From NCBI GenBank assembly GCA_030019485.1, contig JASEEW010000117.1, forward strand, positions 1 to 5,771: a stretch of 5,771 nt of DNA, written 5' to 3'. The stretch's first letter is position 1; every line of letters begins with the position of its first letter. The notes below the pieces were generated by a model. It searched no databases. It saw only the letters and a program-made list of their open reading frames with translations, and was not told the DNA's origin. Below are positions 1-5,086 of the stretch, in pieces. The stretch is from Thermoplasmatales archaeon. Lineage in GTDB: Archaea; Thermoplasmatota; JASEFT01; JAUWIS01. Both the position numbers and the translations under genes were made by a program.

Positions 1-1
1 T

Positions 2-2728
2 GCAAATGGATATAATATCTTAGAAAACGTGAACATCAGTTATGATCAACCAACAGGGACAAGCTTTAGTTTGTGGGTGAGAGCATCGCAAGACAATAAT
101 ACATGGGGTCAATGGGTACTTGTGAATGTTGATGACGTGAGCCAGTCTTTTGTCAAGCTAGGAGGGAGATATTTCCAGTATAAAGTAGAATTGACTACTA
201 CGCGGCCCTTAGTAACTACAGGCGCAACCCCACAAATATTCTCAGTTACTTTATCTTTTAGTAAACTTGTGTGTAGTAAGACTAAATACTGGCTAGAACT
301 AAATTTAACTCCAGGGATAAAGAATGCAAATCTCTATTATGAGGAAACACCTGAAAAAATATCCTTAAACTGGACAGCGAGTAATAAAACAGATGTCAGC
401 GCCTTTTACAGAGAAGAAAACCTGTATGTTGAGCTTGAACTTGAGGGTTTACCCACCATGGTAAATCTGTCAATTGAAAACGGAACACCCTGCTCTACCT
501 TAAATTATGAAGCTTCCTCTGTTCTTTCAAGGTTCTCTTACACATCCTATGATTTTGGATCAGGAGGTATAACCCATGTTAACATTTCTAACATTCCTTC
601 ACATGTCTGCGTAATAGGCACATTTAAAATCCCTCCTAAAGAGGAACCAAATCCTGATCCCAGTGATAGTTTCATAGGCAGGGTTTTAAACTATGTGATT
701 GCAAGGATAGGCGCTACAATGCAGAGGGTAAGAAAAGCATTAACCAGTATTACAGAAATAGTTTCCACACCAAATAACATCTTTCATCTCATCCCTGATG
801 AAACAATCTCCAAGGTTGAGTTTTGGTCTTTAAAAGGCAGGATTGAAAATGATGTTATTCACTGTGAATGTTTAAATTTATCAGGAAACTATGTCAGTAT
901 GCTTAACACCTCAATCCAGGCAGGCTTGAAAAACGTCACAGAGCTGAATCTTTCATTTGGCAGAAACATAACTTTAATGCTGAAAAGCAGCGGCGGAGAA
1001 TGTTTTAAAGCACTTGGGCTGATTCATGACATGAAGGGTTTAATCAGTATCCCGGAAATGCCTGATACAGTATCTATCAAAGGAACCCCGGAGGAAATAA
1101 ATTATTTATTCTTAGAATCTGCAGAACTTAATATTCTTGCAAAAACACAGAATTATAACATAAGTGCATCTATAAAAAATATTACCTCTGGCGTTTTTAC
1201 AAAAAAAGATCAGAACATCAGTTTGGAGTTTGACTCGCCTGTTGAACTGGAATGTGCTGTAGGTAAAGGGAAACTTTATAAAATGACTAACAACTATTTC
1301 TTTACAAACACATCTGAAAAAACTGCTTCTTTAAGAATAGGGAATCTTAGATCTTTACATTTGGGTGAGCAGACAGGATTAATACTCTCTGAAGAATACC
1401 CTCTATACCCTCTGAAAATAATGCTTGAGACAAATGTTACATCAGGAAAAATTTTGATTAAAAACCTGCCCAGGAGTTTCAACGCCTCTTTACCCATGCC
1501 ACTTATCACACTGCCTGAAATGGAAAATATGCATCCTACAATGGATTTATTCTCATCATTCGCCACTTCTCTGGAGCAGGCAACTCTAAACCTTGACAAA
1601 ACAGTCAGAGAAGGATTCATTAATGGAACATTAGCATTCTCATACGGGTCTGACCTGTCCCCAGTTCTCGTTGTTAATCTCAGCACAGGTGAAAACACTC
1701 TGCCCTGGCAGCATGGCATAACACTAAAAAAATCCAATCTGACTCTAGATATGAAAGTATATTTTGAACTACCTGAAAAAGCATCTTTTGTTTTTGACAG
1801 GAGAAACGGCCTGGAACTCAGATACAAGTTTGAAAACTGGGCTCCGTCATTCAACTGGGTTTCTGCTAGTTTGGAGGTTGGAAACAAAAATCTTTTTGCC
1901 CTGCTAAACATCAGCGGTCTTGAGACTGCTGAAGGGATTATAAAACTGGTTGAGGAAGAACAAGTACCGCCCCCGGACGGAGTTACACCACCAACAGTTG
2001 GTGAACTAAATTTAAGCATTGAACTTTTTTTAATCTCTATACCTCAGGACTTAAATTTAACTGTTATTCGCGGTTCTAACCTGAGTTTAAGATGGGAGGC
2101 AAACAGTTCTATAAAGAGTATTTATTTAAATATCATAAGAGAAGATGAAGATGGTTCTTACCCCAGTCATCTCATAGTCAGGAACACGCCTGTAAAAGCA
2201 GATTTTAAAATAACATCAAGCCCAAAAGAAACAACACTTTTTCACATTCCGGAAATTAGTGTTAATGCCTCAGGTAAGTTAGATTTCAATCTAAAATTAG
2301 ATGGTGAGCTTGTTGGGAGCAAAAGTGATTTCTTATTATATGCAGAAGGTCTGGAATATTTTTCATTAAAAGGACATGATAACACATTAACAATTAATAG
2401 TGCCGTGGATAAACTCCTATTCAGTGTGAGCAACACCCCTATGGGTGGTATGAAAGAAATCAAAGTCCTATCTCTTGGTTTAAAAAGACTAACACTTACT
2501 GCTAATTTCGTGTTTGGTAAATTCCCTATATTGGAGGTTAACTGTGATGCTAAAGAAACGCAGATAAACCTTACACCTTCCATAAGCACGCCGTTCGGTG
2601 AAAAAAACAGTATTGCCTTAACTGATTTCACATTCCTTTCATTAAACAATAGAAAAAACTCTATCAGGATAACAGACAGCAGAACTCATTACATAACAGT
2701 GGCACCAGTCCTCTCATTATGGATGTGA
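2..2728 (+). CDS. Large N-glycosylated beta-rich surface protein, 5'-truncated by the window edge
   Basis: The frame is open to the left edge, so this is the last 908 codons of a longer gene; the GTG at 29 is only the first possible start codon inside the window. I do not recognise a named family. The first ~90 residues look like a beta-sandwich module of the kind common in archaeal and bacterial surface proteins (pattern WVRAS..NNTWGQW, then GRYFQYKVELTT and TPQIFSVTLSF). Two proline-rich linkers (about 627-670 and 1954-1995) separate larger beta-rich regions; the first is followed by an amphipathic basic helix (about 671-766). I count about 29 N-X-S/T sequons, spread along the whole length, which suggests an exported, heavily glycosylated protein. 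Degenerate repeats start with an LP/IP/MP-x-x motif (449, 1058, 1769, 2039). No C-terminal transmembrane helix or sorting motif is visible; it ends VAPVLSLWM. A signal peptide or membrane anchor, if present, would be in the missing N-terminus. Existence is near certain; function is unknown. Confidence 0.85.
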   Translation, partial: ANGYNILENVNISYDQPTGTSFSLWVRASQDNNTWGQWVLVNVDDVSQSFVKLGGRYFQYKVELTTTRPLVTTGATPQIFSVTLSFSKLVCSKTKYWLELNLTPGIKNANLYYEETPEKISLNWTASNKTDVSAFYREENLYVELELEGLPTMVNLSIENGTPCSTLNYEASSVLSRFSYTSYDFGSGGITHVNISNIPSHVCVIGTFKIPPKEEPNPDPSDSFIGRVLNYVIARIGATMQRVRKALTSITEIVSTPNNIFHLIPDETISKVEFWSLKGRIENDVIHCECLNLSGNYVSMLNTSIQAGLKNVTELNLSFGRNITLMLKSSGGECFKALGLIHDMKGLISIPEMPDTVSIKGTPEEINYLFLESAELNILAKTQNYNISASIKNITSGVFTKKDQNISLEFDSPVELECAVGKGKLYKMTNNYFFTNTSEKTASLRIGNLRSLHLGEQTGLILSEEYPLYPLKIMLETNVTSGKILIKNLPRSFNASLPMPLITLPEMENMHPTMDLFSSFATSLEQATLNLDKTVREGFINGTLAFSYGSDLSPVLVVNLSTGENTLPWQHGITLKKSNLTLDMKVYFELPEKASFVFDRRNGLELRYKFENWAPSFNWVSASLEVGNKNLFALLNISGLETAEGIIKLVEEEQVPPPDGVTPPTVGELNLSIELFLISIPQDLNLTVIRGSNLSLRWEANSSIKSIYLNIIREDEDGSYPSHLIVRNTPVKADFKITSSPKETTLFHIPEISVNASGKLDFNLKLDGELVGSKSDFLLYAEGLEYFSLKGHDNTLTINSAVDKLLFSVSNTPMGGMKEIKVLSLGLKRLTLTANFVFGKFPILEVNCDAKETQINLTPSISTPFGEKNSIALTDFTFLSLNNRKNSIRITDSRTHYITVAPVLSLWM

Positions 2729-2803
2729 GAGTAAAGGTAATATAAACTGAAAACCATTCAGTTGCACCCCCCTCGCATCTTTCGCTATCGCTCGTCTTCA
2801 TTC

Positions 2804-2830
2804 GCAAATTTTTGCTATGCAAAAATTTGC
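2804..2830. repeat. Stem-loop 1 (12-bp arms, 3-nt loop)
   Basis: The arms are GCAAATTTTTGC (2804-2815) and GCAAAAATTTGC (2819-2830), a perfect 12-bp match around the loop TAT. It shares the GCAAATTT core with stem-loop 6 on the other side of the tRNA. It is not followed by a T-run, so it is not a standard intrinsic terminator. Confidence 0.9.
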
Positions 2831-2835
2831 TCTCT

Positions 2836-2861
2836 GCAAGGAAAAACAAGTTTTTCCTTGC
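2836..2861. repeat. Stem-loop 2 (near-uninterrupted palindrome)
   Basis: The arms are GCAAGGAAAAAC (2836-2847) and GTTTTTCCTTGC (2850-2861) with only AA between them. In RNA this would fold as 11 bp with a four-base loop. It lies five bases after stem-loop 1, separated by TCTCT. Confidence 0.9.
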
Positions 2862-2865
2862 GCTC

Positions 2866-2894
2866 GCAAAAAATTTCTAATAGAAATTTTTTGC
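2866..2894. repeat. Stem-loop 3, directly upstream of tRNA-Phe
   Basis: The arms are GCAAAAAATTTCT (2866-2878) and AGAAATTTTTTGC (2882-2894), a perfect 13-bp match around AAT. It ends four bases before the mature tRNA 5' end. It occupies roughly -5 to -33 of the tRNA, where the TATA element would be expected, so the AT-rich stem may itself serve as the promoter or may be part of the precursor leader. Confidence 0.9.
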
Positions 2895-2898
2895 TCGT

Positions 2899-2972
2899 GC
2901 CGCGGTAACTCAGACTGGGAGAGTGCACGGCTGAAGACCGTGATGTCGCGTGTTCAAGTCACGCCCGCGGCA
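2899..2972 (+). tRNA. tRNA-Phe (anticodon GAA)
   Basis: A complete 74-nt cloverleaf. The acceptor stem GCCGCGG/CCGCGGC (2899-2905/2965-2971) is a perfect 7 bp with discriminator A at 2972. The D-arm is ACTC/GAGT with loop AGACTGGGA, carrying A14, G18, G19 and A21. The anticodon stem CACGG/CCGTG encloses loop CTGAAGA, with anticodon GAA at 2933-2935, preceded by T33 and followed by G37. The variable loop is ATGTC, and the T-arm GCGTG/CACGC encloses TTCAAGT. U8-A14 and G15-C48 tertiary pairs are possible. There is no intron and no encoded CCA, as in many archaea. One oddity is A10-U25 where G10-C25 is usual. No clear TATA box lies about 27 bases upstream, because that space is filled by stem-loop 3; TAATATAAAC at 2738-2747 is a distant, weak candidate. 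Confidence 0.97.
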
Positions 2973-3009
2973 TTTACAAATTGTGAGCGGAAGCGAACAA
3001 TTTGTAAAT
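2972..3009. repeat. Stem-loop 4, starting at the tRNA 3' end
   Basis: The arms are ATTTACAAATTGT (2972-2984) and ACAATTTGTAAAT (2997-3009), a perfect 13-bp match with a 12-nt loop, GAGCGGAAGCGA. The first arm includes the tRNA discriminator base, so the hairpin begins exactly at the tRNA 3' end. It could mark the trailer or slow RNA polymerase, but no T-run follows. Confidence 0.9.
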
Positions 3010-3013
3010 ACGA

Positions 3014-3030
3014 GGAATGCGAAGCATTCC
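3014..3030. repeat. Stem-loop 5 (7-bp arms, GAA loop)
   Basis: The arms GGAATGC (3014-3020) and GCATTCC (3024-3030) match perfectly around GAA. It is followed by the connector CGAAGTAT-type sequence that leads to stem-loop 6. It contains an ATG (3017) that opens the channel's reading frame but is not a credible start. Confidence 0.8.
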
Positions 3031-3037
3031 GAAGTAT

Positions 3038-3065
3038 CAGCAAATTTGCAAAAGCAAATTTGCTG
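3038..3065. repeat. Stem-loop 6 (12-bp arms, AAAA loop)
   Basis: The arms CAGCAAATTTGC (3038-3049) and GCAAATTTGCTG (3054-3065) match perfectly around AAAA. Its GCAAATTT core repeats that of stem-loop 1, upstream of the tRNA, which suggests the hairpins are related and not independent accidents. Confidence 0.9.
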
Positions 3066-3101
3066 TAAAAAAGAAGCGAGCAAAAATGAATGAATATACA
3101 A

Positions 3102-3124
3102 GGAATTTTGCTACACAAAATTCC
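3102..3124. repeat. Stem-loop 7 (9-bp arms, CTACA loop)
   Basis: The arms GGAATTTTG (3102-3110) and CAAAATTCC (3116-3124) match perfectly. It is followed by CGAAGCAC-like sequence similar to the CGAAG connector after stem-loop 5. It is the last hairpin before the channel promoter and would lie inside the coding region only if the channel began at the upstream ATG at 3086. Confidence 0.8.
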
Positions 3125-3165
3125 GAAGCACTTACAGATTACGAACATCTTAAACAAATTGATGT

Positions 3166-3177
3166 AACATTTATATA
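3166..3177 (+). promoter_or_regulatory. TATA box of the K+ channel gene
   Basis: AACATTTATATA contains a strong archaeal TATA element (TTTATATA, 3170-3177). Its centre is about 29 bases before the ATG at 3203. With the usual spacing to the transcription start, the transcript would begin within a few bases of that ATG, making it leaderless. The same 12 bases occur upstream of the GTPase gene at 4012-4023. Confidence 0.7.
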
Positions 3178-3202
3178 TTCTAAAGAGGTTATGAGCCTTG
3201 TT

Positions 3203-3946
3203 ATGAAAATCCTAAAAAAATATTTGAAAATCATCAGTTTTGTCCTGCTCTTCGTATCTATTTTAATAATTGGTGTGGCAGGCTTTATACTCATTGAAAA
3301 GTTATCGTTCTTGGAATCTCTTCATTTAACTATATCTACAGTTACAACTGTTGGCTATGGTGATATAGTGCCAAAAACATATGCTGGAAAACTCTTTGCG
3401 GATTTTATCATGGTCTTTGGCATAGGTATAGGGTTTTATTGCCTTATGGAAATTTTTGGGTATGTGCTGACAGGACGCCTTAAGGAGGTGTTTAAGTTGG
3501 TGGATTATGGGAAAATTATTGAGAAGATGGATGAACATGTGATAGTATGTGGATACGACAGGGTTGGCAGAGCAACTGTTAAAGAACTACTTTCAAAAAA
3601 AGTTGATGTAGTAGTCTTAGAAAATACTGAGGAGAACCTGAAGGGTCTTCCAAAGAATGTACCCAGGATACTTGGCGATGCTACAAAAGAGGAGGATCTG
3701 AGAAGAGCAGGGTTGGAAAAAGCAAAATGTGTCATCATTACATTTGGAAGGGATCCTGACATTATTTTAGCTACAATTACAGTAAAATACTTTAGACCGA
3801 GTCTGATAACCATAGTAAGATCTAACAGTGAAGAAAATATAGAGAAAATGTACAAAGTAGGGGCGGATAATGTTATTTCCCCTGAGATAGAAGGGGGGAA
3901 AAGCATGGCTTATGATGCAATAAAAATCGTACATCCAAGTACGTAA
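3203..3946 (+). CDS. Two-TM potassium channel with an RCK (TrkA-N) domain
   Basis: A 247-residue ion channel of the Kch/MthK type: two transmembrane helices and a pore form a tetrameric K+ channel, and a cytosolic RCK domain gates it. Seen: TM1 at residues ~10-31, pore helix and selectivity filter TVGYGD (49-54), TM2 at ~64-89, then a Rossmann-like N-lobe beginning HVIVCGYDRVGR (112-123), with the acidic LE after VDVVV and the family motif GDATKEEDLRRAGL. In the nucleotide-binding glycine motif the middle Gly is Asp (GYDRVG). The protein stops after the N-lobe; there is no RCK C-lobe as in MthK, but E. coli Kch is also N-lobe only. I chose ATG 3203 because of the TATA box 29 bases upstream. 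ATG 3191 has GAGGT only one base before it, and ATG 3086 would add a hydrophilic leader containing stem-loop 7. A strong internal ribosome binding site precedes codons 99-100. Ion selectivity for K+ is well supported; the ligand is unknown. Confidence 0.92.
   Translation: MKILKKYLKIISFVLLFVSILIIGVAGFILIEKLSFLESLHLTISTVTTVGYGDIVPKTYAGKLFADFIMVFGIGIGFYCLMEIFGYVLTGRLKEVFKLVDYGKIIEKMDEHVIVCGYDRVGRATVKELLSKKVDVVVLENTEENLKGLPKNVPRILGDATKEEDLRRAGLEKAKCVIITFGRDPDIILATITVKYFRPSLITIVRSNSEENIEKMYKVGADNVISPEIEGGKSMAYDAIKIVHPST
3482..3502 (+). promoter_or_regulatory. Internal Shine-Dalgarno and TTG/GTG start before the RCK domain
   Basis: AAGGAGGTG (3482-3490) inside the channel gene is near-perfectly complementary to the archaeal 16S 3' end. 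It is followed after six bases by an in-frame TTG (3497) and after nine by an in-frame GTG (3500). Initiation there would give a 148-149-residue soluble protein made only of the RCK domain. MthK is known to produce separate RCK subunits from an internal start at a similar place (Met107). Use of this site is inferred; the motif and spacing are directly visible. Confidence 0.55.
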
Positions 3947-3947
3947 C

Positions 3948-3957
3948 TCCTATAGGA
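3948..3957. repeat. 10-bp perfect palindrome after the channel stop
   Basis: TCCTATAGGA is a self-complementary 10-mer starting one base after the channel stop codon and lying upstream of the arvA promoter. It could be a binding site for a dimeric regulator, but one copy is weak evidence. Confidence 0.3.
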
Positions 3958-4011
3958 TGATAGAAACTGAACTTGGTTCTATTGGGATGAAAAAAGGCGG
4001 ACTTACCCAAC

Positions 4012-4023
4012 AACATTTATATA
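4012..4023 (+). promoter_or_regulatory. TATA box of the arvABC operon
   Basis: AACATTTATATA is identical to the 12 bases upstream of the channel gene. Its TATA centre (~4020) puts the transcription start at about 4045-4048, so the leader before ATG 4056 would be only about ten bases. It supports arvA as the first gene of its own transcript. Confidence 0.7.
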
Positions 4024-4044
4024 CCAAAAACCCTATGTATTTAT

Positions 4045-4050
4045 GGTGAT
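4045..4050 (+). promoter_or_regulatory. Shine-Dalgarno site of arvA
   Basis: GGTGAT matches the GGTGATC part of the archaeal Shine-Dalgarno sequence and lies five bases before ATG 4056. It supports that start over the other nearby ATGs (4035, 4043, 4051), which are out of frame or, for 4035, hit a stop at once. It may fall at the very 5' end of the mRNA predicted from the TATA box. Confidence 0.55.
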
Positions 4051-4055
4051 ATGGG

Positions 4056-4697
4056 ATGGGATTCCTTGAAAAGATAAAAAGGCTTTCGTTAAAAAAATTT
4101 TTGAAAAGGTTTTTTGGCAAAGCCCATCTGAAGATAGGCATTTATGGTCCGCCCAATGCTGGTAAGACAACACTTGCAAATAGGATTTTGAATGACTGGA
4201 CAGGTGAGGCAATGGGTCCTGTTTCAGAAATCCCGCACGAGACAAGGAGGGCAAGGCTCAGGTCTAATGTTAAAATTCAGGCGGATGGCACTTCTCTATC
4301 TTTAGACGTAATTGATACACCAGGTATAGCAACAAAAATAGATTTCCATAATTTTGTGGAAAACTACGGGATGGATGAAGAAGATGGAAGAAGAAGGGCA
4401 AAGGAGGCAACAGAGGGCGTTATTGAGGCAATCAGGTGGCTTGATAATGTCGATGGTGTTCTACTGGTTATGGACACGGCAGAGGACCCTTTCACCCAGG
4501 TGAATATTACAATACTTGGAAACCTTGAAGCAAGAAAACTCCCTGTGCTCATAGTTGCCAACAAAATAGATTTACCAGAAGCAAGCCCTGCAACAATAAA
4601 GAGCGCTTTTCCCCAGCATCCAATCATACCAGTGTCTGCACTGGCAGGATACAACATTGATGGCCTTTACAGGGCAATGGTAAAACATTTCAGGTGA
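4056..4697 (+). CDS. arvA: Era-like small GTPase ArvA (OapA), vesicle-forming GTPase family
   Basis: A 213-residue GTP-binding protein with all five G motifs: P-loop GPPNAGKT (31-38), a G2 threonine in HETRR (63), DTPG (87-90), NKID (169-172) and SAL (194-196). Together with the two following genes it matches the ArvA/OapA trio of Euryarchaeota. In Haloferax volcanii ArvA is reported to drive extracellular vesicle formation, probably by acting at the membrane much as eukaryotic small GTPases do. The N-terminal ~22 residues are strongly basic with interspersed Phe/Leu/Ile (KIKRLSLKKFLKRFF) and have no transmembrane segment, which fits a membrane-binding amphipathic helix; this is my inference. 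It is the first gene of the operon, with its own TATA box and Shine-Dalgarno site. Its TGA overlaps the arvB ribosome binding site (GGTGAT). Family assignment is firm; the vesicle role here is by homology. Confidence 0.92.
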   Translation: MGFLEKIKRLSLKKFLKRFFGKAHLKIGIYGPPNAGKTTLANRILNDWTGEAMGPVSEIPHETRRARLRSNVKIQADGTSLSLDVIDTPGIATKIDFHNFVENYGMDEEDGRRRAKEATEGVIEAIRWLDNVDGVLLVMDTAEDPFTQVNITILGNLEARKLPVLIVANKIDLPEASPATIKSAFPQHPIIPVSALAGYNIDGLYRAMVKHFR

Positions 4698-4698
4698 T
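4693..4698 (+). promoter_or_regulatory. Shine-Dalgarno site of arvB, overlapping the arvA stop
   Basis: GGTGAT spans the arvA stop codon (TGA at 4695-4697) and sits four bases before ATG 4703. This favours ATG 4703 over the GTG at 4694, which has no ribosome binding site of its own. The overlap suggests translational coupling of arvA and arvB. Confidence 0.65.
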
Positions 4699-4702
4699 AA
4701 AA

Positions 4703-5086
4703 ATGGAAAACGGTGTGAAAATAAATTTAATATCGCAGCAGAAACTTAATGAGTTTACGTCATCCGATAGGATAAAGTTTATTTTGGACCAGGTGAGAAA
4801 TGGTACAGTGCTTGTTCTGGAAAAGGGGCTGACGCCTGTGGAAGAAATACATCTTATAGAGCAGACAATGTCCGAGATAGACCAGGACACATTCATAGGT
4901 GTTGAGATAGAACGTTACACTGATGATATTAAAACAAACTGGTTGAACAGAATTTTAAGGAGAACAGGCAGAACGTCAAGGATGACCGTGATAGGTCCTG
5001 CGCATCTGCTTAAAACCATACACAAAGACAACAAGGTTATTCAGGCTATGATACTCACCAAAAAAGCAGTTGTAGGGGAGGTGTAA
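4703..5086 (+). CDS. arvB: ArvB/OapB family protein (DUF2073)
   Basis: A 127-residue protein (starting MENGVKINLIS) of the DUF2073 family, which sits next to the Era-like GTPase in many Euryarchaeota and is called ArvB or OapB. The sequence has no transmembrane segment or catalytic motif that I recognise. It reads as a compact alpha/beta protein, with a conserved-looking core of strands and helices (residues ~25-60, TVLVLEKGLTPVEEIHLIE) and a basic stretch, LNRILRRTGRTSR. Its likely role is as partner or regulator of ArvA; this rests on gene neighbourhood and on work on the haloarchaeal set. An in-frame GTG at 4694 would add three residues. The stop TAA shares a base with the ATG of arvC (TAATG), again indicating coupled translation. 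Confidence 0.88.
   Translation: MENGVKINLISQQKLNEFTSSDRIKFILDQVRNGTVLVLEKGLTPVEEIHLIEQTMSEIDQDTFIGVEIERYTDDIKTNWLNRILRRTGRTSRMTVIGPAHLLKTIHKDNKVIQAMILTKKAVVGEV
5075..5083 (+). promoter_or_regulatory. Shine-Dalgarno site of arvC inside the arvB 3' end
   Basis: GGGGAGGTG contains the full GGAGGTG core but ends only two bases before ATG 5086, closer than usual. The zinc ribbon begins four codons after this ATG, so no later start is possible without losing cysteines. The overlap with the arvB stop makes reinitiation by the same ribosome plausible. Confidence 0.6.

Larger units (their letters stand above)
2729..3202. other. Intergenic region with tRNA-Phe and seven stem-loops
   Basis: This 474-base stretch has no protein gene that I accept. 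It holds the tRNA-Phe gene (2899-2972), seven perfect inverted repeats between 2804 and 3124, and the channel promoter near its right end. The first part (2729-2803) holds a weak TATA-like TAATATAAAC (2738-2747) and a pyrimidine-rich stretch with repeated CGCT/CGCTCG words (2774-2803). Open frames crossing the tRNA are explained by the palindromes and the tRNA itself. Confidence 0.75.

Noticed and set aside
1294..2019. 241-codon antisense open frame
   Set aside because: It is fully inside the glycoprotein gene; its Ser/Phe-rich composition is typical of the reverse strand of a beta-rich coding region, and no domain is recognisable.
2899..2972. tRNA-associated integration site (att) for a mobile element
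   Set aside because: I found no duplicated tRNA 3' end elsewhere in the window and no integrase gene.
2817..3068. 83-codon open frame on the + strand across the tRNA
   Set aside because: It runs through four hairpins and the whole tRNA-Phe; its codons are explained by palindromes, and there is no ribosome binding site or recognisable domain. The two antisense frames here are rejected for the same reason.
2804..3124. CRISPR array
   Set aside because: The arms are short, differ from one hairpin to the next, and are not separated by unique spacers of uniform length; no Cas gene is present.
3017..3202. N-terminal extension of the channel from ATG 3017 or 3086
   Set aside because: The ATG at 3017 lies inside stem-loop 5, and neither start has a good ribosome binding site. 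The added residues are hydrophilic and unlike channel N-termini, while the TATA box at 3170-3177 lies downstream of both and points to ATG 3203.
3928..3943. CGTAC...GTACG inverted repeat as a terminator of the channel gene
   Set aside because: The arms are only five bases, lie within coding sequence and have no following T-run.
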